This document shows, in pieces, positions 34,300 through 45,099 of a stretch of DNA of 64,000 nucleotides. This DNA is from Symsagittifera roscoffensis (lineage: Eukaryota > Xenacoelomorpha > Acoela > Convolutidae). Each line of letters begins with the position of its first letter. The stretch's first letter is position 1. The stretch covers positions 39,268,379 through 39,332,378 of the forward strand of contig NC_087067.1 in the NCBI RefSeq assembly GCF_963678635.1. Reading direction: 5' to 3'. Both the position numbers and the translations under genes were made by a program. Below the pieces are notes generated by a model. The model searched no databases, was not told the DNA's origin, and saw only the letters and a program-made list of their open reading frames with translations.

Positions 34300-36189
34300 C
34301 TTCTGGCTTCATGTCTATCAACCGCACAATCATCCTGTGGAGCTGCTGCTTAATTGGTTTGCTGGCCACCTTTACTGCTAGCATCCGAACTCCGTCGTTC
34401 CCTGGTGCTCCAGCCCTCATCTAGGCCAACTCCGTTTCAAACTCCCTCCACGTGACCACTCTCTCCAGTTCAATGGCCGCTTCCAGTGCTGTCTGGTCGG
34501 TGCGCTCGGGGATCTCTTCCAGGGTCTTAACGATCTCGTCTCGTCTTCTTTCGTATCTGTTCTCTGATACTTTCATAAAGTGACTTCGGAAACCTTCGGG
34601 GCTGAACGTTTCGTCCTCAAAGGTGCAGTTGTCTCTGATTCCAATACGCTTCGGCGTCTTGTACAGCGTCCCGATGTTGCCTTGGAGTTCTGCCTTCCTC
34701 GCGTCTTCGACAATTTCTATCCACCACTCTTCTTCCCACCGTTTCTTCGCTTTTTTGTAGTCTTTCCTGGCCGTCTTCCGTTCTTCTCTCGCTGTCAGGA
34801 TGTTGTTGTTCATTTCCTGGGTAAGTCGAGAGATAAGGTTCTGAAAGTTGTCGATCTCTTCCAGGTGAGTATCTAGCCACGGGCTCAAGTTCCGTTTCGC
34901 TTTGGAACCACAGGCTAGATTTCCCGCTTTCTCGAACAGCTTCATTGCGTCGTTCCAGTCTTCCACTGAATCCTCCGGATTTTTCGGAATTTCGCTGCCA
35001 CTTCTGGGATCTTCAGCCTGTCCCAATCCACAGTCCGTATGCGCTGGACCTTCGTCGAACCGTGGTGGCGCTTCTTCTTGTCTTCCAGAGTGCAGGTCAT
35101 CCTCTTCGCCCGGTGGTCGCTCAGTTTGTTCACTCCCAACGTGCTGAAGTTGACGACTCTTCGGCTTCTCTCCTTCTGCTTAACCAGAAAGCCGTCTAGC
35201 TCGTGCCAGCTTCCATTCGCCGGGTTCTTCCACGTTCCTCTGTTCTTGTGTTGGAAGAACGAGTTCACCCACGCTAACTGGTTGGCGTGGCACTACTCGA
35301 TCAGGTCCACTCCTGCAGTATTCGTCTTGCCCAGCCCGAACTTCCCTGCGACTATGTCTCTGTTCCGTTCTCTGGTGTCCCCCACGCTAGAGTTGAAGTC
35401 TCCGCCGATCACCAAGAGGTTCTGGGTTATCATCATATCTTCCAGTTCCTCTCTGTATCTGGCGAAATCGTCCGTTTGTCCTTCCCACAGAGGTTGGTAC
35501 GTGGCCACGAACCTCACTCCGCTCACATCCACTGCCGTGTTTCTGTCGCCACACTGTCTCTTGTATCCTTGTTCCTTCCACTCCACCGCCCACAGGTCTC
35601 TGAGGAACACTCCGCTCTTCTTTCCATGGATGAGGACTCCATAGAGATCGCCTGCTTTGATCCACTTGATTCCCTCTACCGTTTCGCAAAGCTCTGTGAA
35701 TAGCACGACTTCCGCGTGGCTCTTCGCCACTTCTCGGAGCATCTCAGCGAATCTGCTCCGACGGGGGAAGGCTACTCTCGCTCTCTGGATGTTCCAAGTC
35801 CATATGCTCGTTCGTTTCTTCTTGCCCATGCGTTTGGCGTTTTCCGTCCACTTTTTGTCTCGCTTCTCCTGTCTCTTCTGTCTTCTTCGTTGTTTTTGTG
35901 CACGCTTCTTGGCCCACTTCTTGGCGTTTCTCTGGGGCTGATCCACGTGTTCGTTACTTTCGGCTCGTGGTTCCACGGTTGGTTGTTCCACCGTTTCCGT
36001 TTGACCGTCATCGGCATGCGGCTCCTGGGGGGTGCAGCATTGTGCTCTGAACGACGTGCTCCACCTCCCGTCTTCTCCGAGCGAGGTGGAATTCCATTGG
36101 GTCCACTTCTTGCATCCATTGCATTTGACTGACCACTCTGTCTTCTGGAATCCCTCGTTGCATATTGTGCACCTCAACTTCGACTTCGC

Positions 36190-36213
36190 CGGTCCTGGGT
36201 TGACCTCCACATC
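36190..36213 (-). other. 2A-like ribosome-skipping motif in the LINE
   Basis: Residues CHDVEVNPGP near position 125-132 of the first open frame fit the 2A consensus DxExNPG|P exactly. The preceding residues are RMKM. Such motifs are known at the N-terminus of several APE-type LINEs, where they release a short leader peptide from the rest of the polyprotein. Confidence 0.8.
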
Positions 36214-36338
36214 ATGACACATTTTCATTCTTGCCATTACTTCCACATGGCGCTTCCTATTTGCTGGGATGTTGATTGCCTCTAATTTCCCCCCATGGTC
36301 GGCTACTCCGTGGGTGAGTTGTTGACGGGTGAAGTATC

Positions 36339-36376
36339 GCCCGACAGTGTGGCCTAGGCTAAACACACTGTCGGGC
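36339..36376 (-). other. Perfect 13-bp hairpin in the LINE 5' region
   Basis: GCCCGACAGTGTG at 36,339-36,351 pairs perfectly with 36,364-36,376 around a 12-nt loop that itself contains the palindrome GCCTAGGC. It lies between the 5' end and the 2A-like motif. Next to it is a run of 15 G in the RNA sense (36,383-36,397). Confidence 0.85.
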
Positions 36377-36475
36377 TCCTCTCCCCCCCCCCCCCCCAGG
36401 TTTGAGTTTTGTGATCTGCGAAAATCCACAGGTCTGCGCTTTTCCCCCCGAGCAGGGACCAAACCATCGAGAAGC

Positions 36476-36486
36476 CACATTCTGAC
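36476..36486. repeat. 11-bp target-site duplication, LINE 5' side
   Basis: CACATTCTGAC on the plus strand, identical to 32,280-32,290, directly outside the LINE. It lies within the FReD frame. Confidence 0.92.
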
Positions 36487-36696
36487 AGTTTTTAAACCAT
36501 CAACCTCCTCCTCCTCCTCTGATTGAAGCACAGTTTCCGTTATAACTGTCGTGATCTCTATCATGAATACTGAAGGCTTGTCCATTATGACAGTCGAAGC
36601 CGCTTGCTAAACCAGTGGTGTTCACCATGTTGTCACTCTTAGCCACCATTGGGCCGAATGATAGACAAGCAAAGGGAATAGTGTGAACCTTGAAGT
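36476..36696 (-). pseudogene. 5' part of a FReD terminal exon, cut off by a LINE
   Basis: The acceptor CGTTTTAG precedes the exon start at 36,696. The frame reads DFKVHTIPFACLSFGPMVA, SGFDCHNGQAFSIHDRD and NGNCASIRGGGGG, matching the intact exons. After the glycine run a TGA replaces the first Trp of the Trp-Trp pair, and about 25 bp later the LINE begins. No copies of exons 1-3 are found upstream on this strand before the 3.3-kb repeat at 37,330, so the gene is truncated as well as interrupted. Intron sequence related to the plus gene is recognisable at about 36,985-37,015. Confidence 0.9.
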
Positions 36697-37329
36697 CTAA
36701 AACGTTTGTCCTCTTGCAACCAAATTTATATCGTTTTACACAGAAACACCCAGACAATTTATCATGATTATATAACTTTGAAACTTTAAGAAAAAACATT
36801 ACGATGAAATCAAAAATGGGGGTAATAAATCATGTTAAATCATTTGAATGAAAGAAAAATGTTTGTCAAAATCTTATATATTGGAAGTCTTTGGTTTGAA
36901 CGAATCATTACACTAAGATGAAAACATGTCAAATTATAAAAAGCTTACATTTGCACTGAAAAATTTTTGATTTCGTGTGAGCACATTTTTTTTGGAAATA
37001 CTATGATTTTTTTGACTGAGAACAACTCAAAATTTTTGTAAAAAAAATTCCAGCGGACGTTTAGTTTTCCACCGTCTTCCTTTAGTTTTTTACGATCAGG
37101 GTAAAATTGTGATGAAAATTATTGTGTGAGCAGATCAAGCCATGCCAAATATATTGGGCCTTCAAAATTAAACTATTAAGACCAACTGTAAACGCCAAAA
37201 AATAATCATCTTAGGTGGGGACAGTAGAAAATGTCTATTTGCAAACAAGTCACTATACTTCGCCTGAGCAACTTTTGAGAAAGTGATGATTTTTTTGCTT
37301 AAGTTAAATTTTTATCTTAGACTTATTTC
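36697..37329. other. Remnant intron and interspersed repeat 5' of the broken FReD exon
   Basis: Contains a reverse-complement match to receptor intron sequence (about 36,985-37,015, AAATACTATGATTTTTT) and from about 37,130 the interspersed repeat seen at 10,530-10,720. The first FReD half-exon expected here is missing. Confidence 0.5.
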
Positions 37330-40300
37330 CCATGTCATTATAGATCCTTTAGAAAAAACTGAATTTTGAAGAGGTTTGAAGACCAACCTTACTTCCCTAA
37401 AGAATCAGGTTTTGCAAGCAATATTATAAGGGTTACTCACGAAAAATGATAAATTGATAACAAAAAAATTCCAATGTTTTTTATTATATAAGGCGAGAAG
37501 CGATATAACTGACACTGGGAACGGCTTGCACCGAACCTCCACTAAAAGTTGTGAAGTTATAAAGTTCTTTTTTTTCAGTTTGAACGATAACTGTTGGCGT
37601 TATTTCAAGTAGAATTTGGGTTTGACATGTGTCACATACATTGAAATGTGTAGAGTGCACTATTTCGTAACTTCGGGTTCTAGTTGATGTGCTTTAGACG
37701 ACCGATGGAAAACATTTCACTCGGCCTCATAGAGTCACAAGTGATGTAGTTTTCGTTGAAAAGCAGGCCAAAAACAACACCCGGGTAGTCCTCTTGGAAT
37801 TCTGGAGAGAAAATGTCAATAATATATAGTTGCATTTAGAAACTAGGCCAAACGTGATCTTTTTAAAATATTTTCCCAGTGTTCTTCCCGAATGGTGTGT
37901 TTTTCCAACAAAACTTCTACTTTGACAGCGTAAATGTACCTTTTTTTTTATCTTGTCTAAAAAGTCTGGTGAAAAAAAATTTGCAACGATCATATTAGCT
38001 TGGGATGTTTTAGAATCTAGTGGTACTTCAATAAAATGTTTTGAAAAGCTTTTTTTTGCAAAGCATCTTCTATTAGATGTAATAGAGTCGTACTAGGTCC
38101 TAGTATCAAGGCAGTAGTCTCTTTTGCGAAGTTTTTTCTTTTGGAACTTTTTCATATAATAACCGTTCTTGGTAAACACTATGTGGGTTGTTCTAAAATT
38201 TAGTGAGCACATTACGTTTAACCAGTTTTAAAGTATATTTAGGATATCCTTCCTGACCTGGTGGGTGAGGTCATTTGTGAAAAAAAAACTATAAGGGTGA
38301 TAAAAAAGGGTGGTTTTTCTACAACCGATTGCGATCATTAGCTTTTGAGTCTTAAGCAAAAAAATTGCTGAATTGAAAATTATATTAAATGATTGTATTT
38401 AGAGGAAGACTCTTCAATTACTTTCGTTTCGATGGTTAATTTTTATGGCGTGAGACGAAAAACCGTTTTTTTTTGGGAAAAAAATCGGATTGAAAAGATT
38501 ATTTTTAGAAGGGGCATAATTTAGTAGTGTGACAAAATATGAGTGCCTTTGATGACATTAGTGAAGTTATAATTCCATTTATCACTTAAAACAAATCGAC
38601 TAAATGGGATAACTCATGCTTAGTTGGATATGACGAATATGCTTTAGTAATTTTATGCTGTATTTTTTTTTCAACGTCGTACCTTTAGGAATAAGGGATG
38701 TTTAATATTTAAAAATATTGGAAATGTTTGTTAATTTCCTCTGTAAAGTAGATTTCAATCTGTGTAAAAAGAGTTAGTATCTTGTTGCTAAATTTTAAAA
38801 GTGATTGTTATATTTGTACATACCCTCTCTGATAGGATGCTTGCTAGATACTGGCAAGAAATTAAGGATAGTTTAGGAGCAGGAATAGTCATCAAGTTTT
38901 CTCTAATAGGTTTTTCTAACTGCGGGATGGTGATTTTGATGTGATTTGATCTGATTTAGAGGACTAGTAGAGATAATGTATGAGTTCTTAAGTAGAACAG
39001 GTTAAGTTTTTTTTACAAACAATTAATAAATGTTTCGGTGTCTAATTTAAGGGGCAAAAATTTGGTGTGTTCTTCCTGATTCTGAAAATCCAATTGCGGT
39101 ATCAATTTTAAAAAAAATTGACCAATTAATTATTTTTGTTTCGTATCCATTCGAGTTAGAAGTTCTTGGAATTGCTGGATACGTTTAAGATATTCAACGT
39201 CTGATGTCAGATCGTAGTTCTATGTTTTGATTTTGGGCTGTTGCTTGGATGCTTTGTGGGGAGAATTTTGGAATATACAGTTTGAACTGGATACTTTTTT
39301 TAAATCAATTTAAATGTCTATTACGCAAATTTAGAAATTAAGTATAAATTAATGAAGCAGAAAAAAAAACACATGCGGAGAAGGAACCGTTGATCAATTA
39401 AGCATACCTTTTTGATGCCCCTTGCAAGAGGTTTGAAACTCACTGAATGATTTAAATTTTATAAAATGTGGCCATTATCTATGAAACTTTTGGTTGAAAT
39501 CATTAGATTAACAATCCTGTACAATAAAAATGAAAAAATTTTCAAAAAAAAAAATTCATGATGATTGATTGTGCTCAGATGAACAGTCTTCAAATATTTT
39601 GGTTTCTACGGGCTGAATCTGTTTGTGTTTGAGGAAAAAAGCCTTTCAAAATAAATTTTTTATTGTTTTAATGCGCTAAAAAAAAATGAGTCCTTTTGGC
39701 AATTTTGATGAAAATACGACAGAAATATAAATTTGAACGTGAAAAAAATAAAAGAAATGTAATGTAACAGATTAAAAATTGTTTTGATTCTAAATGTCTA
39801 TTGTAACCTTAGGCGCATATTTCTGAGAATCCAAATGTGGCTGCAGGGTTTCCAAAAGGATACCAAATATTTGTTTTTGATTGTTCTCATTATAAATACC
39901 ATAGAACCTTATAAATATCATAACTGATCTAAAAGTTCATATTCTGAATGTGACATCTCGCGAAAGTTCTGCTTATAGTGTAGTTTTGCTTCAAATGCAA
40001 GTAAGTTTTTGACACTGGCTTTCCACAATCTTTGGTCTTCATCCTTGCTAGTTCAAGTGATTGCGAACTGTTCTGTTTTAGCTCTTGTGCAAAATACTTT
40101 TCTAGACTTACAATTAAATTTTTTTGCTTCATTTGCTTGACAAAGATAGCGTTAACTTGAAGTATCTGGGTTTGACCATGTCGTCATTTGAAATTTTTTT
40201 TACATATCCGACTTAAATTCTTTCATGAATGGTTTATAAAGTGGGTATTGATATATTTATGCAAACTCCACTTCTGGGTACACCTGAGTTGTTGATAGTT

Positions 40301-40640
40301 TTCTTGGATTTCCTTCTGCGTTTCTAAATTTTTCCTCCTAAAGGTATCTTTGCAAAGTTTGTCAATCCTCGTTTTTCCATTCAAGGGAAAAAGTTGCACA
40401 ACTTTTTTCAAATAATTATTGGTTGTTGCACACTCTTCATCTACTTCGAATGTACATGGTTCTTCGGGTAATCATATAATAATACCTTTTTTTTCCAACT
40501 CTTGGATCATAATATCAATGTTCATGTAATCTGACGAGACGTTTTCTGCAACAGTTTTTCATGACATGTTTTAAATAACATGGTTTTTGGATTTGTATTT
40601 CCAATCTAGGAATACAATATTACGGTAGCTATTGACTTTT
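37330..40640. repeat. 3.3-kb repeat, copy A
   Basis: Matches 41,353-44,665 almost base for base over its whole length (both begin CCATGTCATTATAGATCC and end GTAGCTATTGACTTTT). The first 400 bp are the reverse complement of sequence upstream of the receptor gene (about 10,010-10,200). On the minus strand near 39.93-40.6 kb there are coding-like pieces (LPEEPCTFEVDEECATTNN, KKVVQLFPLNGKT) that continue beyond the copy boundary to 40,986 (RVCIDPIECKYELG, REKGIVAGSPFHED). They look like an old element's protein that I cannot name. Confidence 0.92.
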
Positions 40641-41243
40641 CTAGAGATTTTTCCGCCTGTCGGGCACTTTATTCTTTTTCTGCGTATCTAATATGGATCT
40701 TGCGGACATCTTTCAATCATCAATGAGCTTCATCATGATGGTGCGTCTATCTAATAGATTGAAATTATAAAAGTTTCAAAATTTTTGATGGAAGACGTTG
40801 GGGAATACTTTTTGAATCTTCATGGAAAGGGCTGCCTGCCACTATTCCTTTTTCTCTTAGTCTCCCTAATTCGTATTTACATTCAATTGGATCGATGCAT
40901 ACCCTTCTTTGTAGATTACTTGATTTGAAAAATGTGACGCGTAATCTCTCTTTCTTAATCAATTCTATACAAAAGACGAAGAGCAATTTTTCAGTCTATT
41001 CATGACGCTGACATAGACGGTTGTTAATGATGATGTCTCACTTTTTTAGGCCGAAAATGTCGCATTCCAAATGTTATTGTGTTTCATGTGCATGTGTAAC
41101 GCGGAATGCAGTGATAGCAAGGTAACTGTAGATGGTAAAAATAATGAGGTTGAAATTAGTTTGATAGTTCGATCCAAAACTAAATACTCTTTTCCGCGAG
41201 CAAAAAGAGTCGTAATTCAACCAAGTTTGTTTTCAGAATCTCC
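40641..41243 (-). other. Unique spacer with minus-strand coding-like relic
   Basis: Between the end of repeat copy A and the GAGCGGTTT element. It holds the 73-codon frame at 40,986-40,765, part of the unassigned relic that continues into copy A. The absence of this part next to copy B shows which copy keeps the older flank. Confidence 0.4.
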
Positions 41244-41352
41244 TACCCGAGTCGAGATTTGTCACCTAAATTGAAGCAAGATTTGAGCGGTTTGAGCGGT
41301 TTTTTAGACAATTACGCTCAAAATCTTGCTTCAAAATGAGCGGTTTGTGCAT

Positions 41353-44300
41353 CCATGTCATTATAGATCCTTTAGAAAAAACTGAATTTTGAAGAGGTTT
41401 GAAGACCAACCTTACTTCCCTAAAGAATCAGGTTTTGCAAGCAATATTATAGGGGTTACTCACGAAAAATGATAAATTGATAACAAAAAAATTCCAATGT
41501 TTTTTATTATATAAGGCGAGAAGCGATATAACTGACACTGGGAACGGCTTGCACTGATCCTCCACTAAAAAATGTGAAGTTATAAAGTTCTTTTTTTTTC
41601 AATTTGAGCGATAACTGTTGGCGTTGTTTCAAGTATAATTTGGGTTTGACATGTGTCACATATATTGAAATGTGTAGAGTGGCACTATCTCGTAACTTTG
41701 GATTCTAGTTGATGTGCATTAGGTGACCGATGGAAAATATTTCACTCGGCCTCATAGAGTCACAAGTGATGTAGTTTTCGTTGAAAAGTAGGCCAAAAAC
41801 AACACCCGGGTAGTCCTCTTGGAATTCTGGAGAGAAAATGTCAATAATATATAGTTGCATTTAGAAACTAGGCCAAAAGTGATCTTTTTAAAATATTTTC
41901 CCAGTGTTCTTCCCGAATGGTGTGTTTTTCCAACAAAACTTCTACTTTGACAGCGTAAATGTACCTTGTTTCATCTTGTCTAAAAAGTCTGGTGAAAAAA
42001 TTCAATTTGCAACGATCATATTAGCTTGGGATGTTTTAGAATCTAGTGGTACTTCAATAAAATGTTTTGAAAAGCTTTTTTTTGCAAAGCATCTTCTATT
42101 AGATGTAATAGAGTCGTACTAGGTCCTAGTATCAAGGCAGTAGTCTCTTTTGCGAAGTTTTTTCTTTTGGAATTTTTTCATATAATAACTGTTCTTGGTA
42201 AACACTATGTGGGTTGTTCTAAAATTTAGTGAGCACATTACGTTTAACCAGTTTTAAAGTATATTTAGGATATCCTTCCTGACCTGGTGGGTGAGGTCAT
42301 TTGTGAAAAAAAAAACTATAAGGGTGATAAAAAAGGGTGGTTTTTCTACAACCGATTGCGATCATTAGCTTTTGAGTCTTAAGCAAAAAAATTGCTGAAT
42401 TGAAAATCATATTAAATGATTGTATTTAGAGGAAGACTCTTCAATTACTTTCGTTTCGATGGTTAATTTTTATGGCGTGAGACGAAAAACCGTTTTTTTT
42501 GGGAAAAAATCGGATTGAAAAGATTATTTTTAGAAGGGGCATAATTTAGTAGTGTGACAAAAATATGAGTGCCTTTGATGACATTAGTGAAGTTATAATT
42601 CCATTTATCACTTAAAACAAATCGACTAAATGGGATAACTCATGCTTAGTTGGATATGACGTATATGCTTTAGTAATTTTATGCTGTATTTTTTTTCAAC
42701 GTCGTACCTTTAGGAATAAGGGATGTTTAATATTTAAAAATATTGGAAATGTTTGTTAATTTCCTCTGTAAAGTAGATTTCAATCTGTGTAAAAAGAGTT
42801 AGTATCTTGTTGCTAAATTTTAAAAGTGATTGTTATATTTGTACATACCCTCTCTGATAGGATGCTTGCTAGATACTGGCAAGAAATTAAGGATAGTTTA
42901 GGAGCAGGAATAGTCATCAAGTTTTCTCTAATAGGTTTTTCTAACTGCGGGATGGTGATTTTGATGTGATTTGATCTGATTTAGAGGACTAGTAGAGATA
43001 ATGTATGAGTTCTTAAGTAGAACAGGTTAAGTTTTTTTTACAAACAATTAATAAATGTTTCGGTGATTAATTTAAAGGGCAAAAATTTGGTGTGTTCTTC
43101 TTGATTCTGAAAATCCAATTGCGGTATCAATTTAAAAAAAAATTGACCCATTAATTATTTTTGTTTCGTATCCATTCGAGTTAGAAGATCTTGGAATTGC
43201 TGGATACGTTTAAGATATTCAACGTCTGATGTCAGATCGTAATTCTATGTTTTGATTTTGGGCTGTTGCTTGGATGCTTTTTGGGGAGAATGTTGGAATA
43301 TACAGTTTGAACTGGATACTTTTTTTAAATCAATTTAAATGTATATTACGCAAATTTAGAAATTAAGTATAAATTAATGAAGCAGAAAAAAAATACATGC
43401 GGAGAAGGAACCGTTGATCAATTAAGCATACCGTTTTGATGCCCCTTGCAAGAGGTTTGGAACTCACTGAATGATTTTAATTTTATCAAATGTGGCCATT
43501 ATCTATGAAACTTTTGGTTGAAATCATTAGATTAACAATCCTGTACAATAAAAATGAAAAAATTTTCAAATAAAATTCATGATGATTGATTGTGCTCAGA
43601 TGAACAGTCTTCAAATACTTTGGTTTCTACGGGCTGAATCTGTTTGTGTTTGCGGAAAAAACCGACTACATTTTCGGGAAAAAAGCCGGCCAAAATAAAT
43701 TTTTTTATTGTTTTAATGCGCTGAAAAAAATCAGTCCTTTTGGCAATTTTGATGAAAATACGACAGAAATATAAATTTGAACGTGAAAAAAATAAAAGTA
43801 TTGTAATGTAACAGATTAAAAACTATTTTGATTCTAAATGTCTATTGTAACCTTAGGCGCATATTTCTGAGAATCCAATTGTGGCTGCAGGGTTTCCAAA
43901 AGGATATCAAATATTTATTTTTGATTGTTCTCATTATAAGTACCATAGAACCTTATAAATACCATAACTGATCTAAAAGTTATGCTTATAGTCCTGCTTA
44001 TAGTGTAGTTTTGCTTCAAATGCAAGTAAGTTTTTGACACTAGCTTTCCACAATCTTTGGTCTTCATCCTTGCTAGTTCAAGTGATTGCGAACTGTTCTT
44101 TGTTTTGGCTCTTGTGCAAAATACTTTTCTAGACTTACAATAAAAATTTTTTGCTTCATTTGCTTGTCAAAGATAGCGTTAACTTGAAGTATCTGGGTTT
44201 GACCATGTCGTCATTTGAAATCTTTTTTACATATCCGACTCAAATTCTTTCATGAATGCTTTATAAAGTGGGTATTGATATGTTTATGCAAACTCCACTT

Positions 44301-44665
44301 CTGGGTACACCTGAGTAGTTGATAGTTTTCTTGGATTTCCTTCTGCGTTTCTAAATTTTTCCTCCTACAGATGTCTTTGCAAAGTTTGTCAATCGGTGTT
44401 TTTCCATTCAAGGGAAAAAGTTGCACAACTTTTTTCAAATAATTATTGGTTGTTGCACACTCTTCATCTACTTAGAATGTACATGGTTCTTCGGGTAATC
44501 ATATAAAAATACCTTTTTTTCAACTCTTGAATCATAATATCAATGTTCATGTAATCTGGCGAGACGTTTTCTGCAACAGTTTTTCATGACATGTTTTAAA
44601 TAACATGGTTTTTGGATTTGTATTTCCAATCTAGGAATACAATATTACGGTAGCTATTGACTTTT
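41353..44665. repeat. 3.3-kb repeat, copy B, nested in the GAGCGGTTT element
   Basis: Near-identical to copy A at 37,330-40,640, offset about 4,023 bp. It is flanked on both sides by about 70 bp of the same GAGCGGTTT-element sequence (containing TTTGAGCGGTTTGAGCGG and CAATTACGCTCAAAATCTTG). It carries a few small insertions and deletions relative to A, such as an extra piece near 43,660-43,690. The same minus-strand relic frame is seen (44,438-44,250). Confidence 0.92.
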
Positions 44666-45099
44666 GAGCGGTTTGAGCGGTTTTTTTAGACAATTACGCT
44701 CAAAATCTTGCTTCAAATTGAGCGGTTTGAGCGGTTTTGGAACGGTTTATCTAAAAAAACGCTAAAAAACCGCACAAAATTTGAGCGTTTTTTGAGCGGT
44801 TTTTCAAGAAAAACCGCTCAAAACTGTTTAAATCTTGCGTGGTTTTTGAGCGGTTTTTTGTAGATAAACTGTTCAAAAACCGCTCAAACAGCTCATTTTG
44901 AAGCAAGATTTTGAGCGTAATTGTCTAAAAAAACTGCTCGAAACGCTCAAATCTTACATATTTTCCAGTGGCTATTTTGCTCGATTATTTGAAAAAGGTC
45001 GCTCACATTGGTTTTGGTCAAGATATCAAAAAAATTTTGCTTCATTTGAGAACGGTTATGCACTTTTTTTAAATTGTAGATAGTATTTCAGCTGCATCT

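Larger units (their letters stand above)
32291..36475 (-). mobile_element. Full-length APE-type LINE with C-terminal zinc fingers, inactivated
   Basis: A 4,185-bp GC-rich non-LTR retrotransposon, flanked by 11-bp target duplications. In order on the minus strand: a 5' region with a perfect hairpin; a 2A-like motif DVEVNPGP; a Cys-rich PHD-like finger (CTICNEGF, CNGCKKW); a basic linker; an apurinic-type endonuclease (WNIQR, FTELC, GGDFNSS, SDHR); a reverse transcriptase (VIPLHKKG, NYRGVCLLP, RGGRST, LREGC, FADD at 33,561-33,572); a thumb/C-terminal region; and C2H2-type fingers near 32.4-32.75 kb. The tail ends in AGAGAGA rather than poly-A. Breaks include TAG at 35,290-35,292, 34,421-34,423, 33,534-33,536 and 33,072-33,074, TGA at 32,958-32,960 and 32,823-32,825, and frameshifts near 34,990 and 33,690. 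Long open frames on the plus strand here are shadows. Confidence 0.95.

Noticed and set aside
32291-36475. Use of TAG as a sense codon by this genome
   Set aside because: The LINE also has TGA stops and frameshifts, and the intact FReD exons end in ordinary TGA; simple mutational decay explains the data, so this is kept only as a minor alternative.
32356-36526. Long plus-strand open frames opposite the LINE, up to about 200 codons
   Set aside because: They are shadows of the GC-rich minus-strand LINE genes; the motifs are all on the minus strand.
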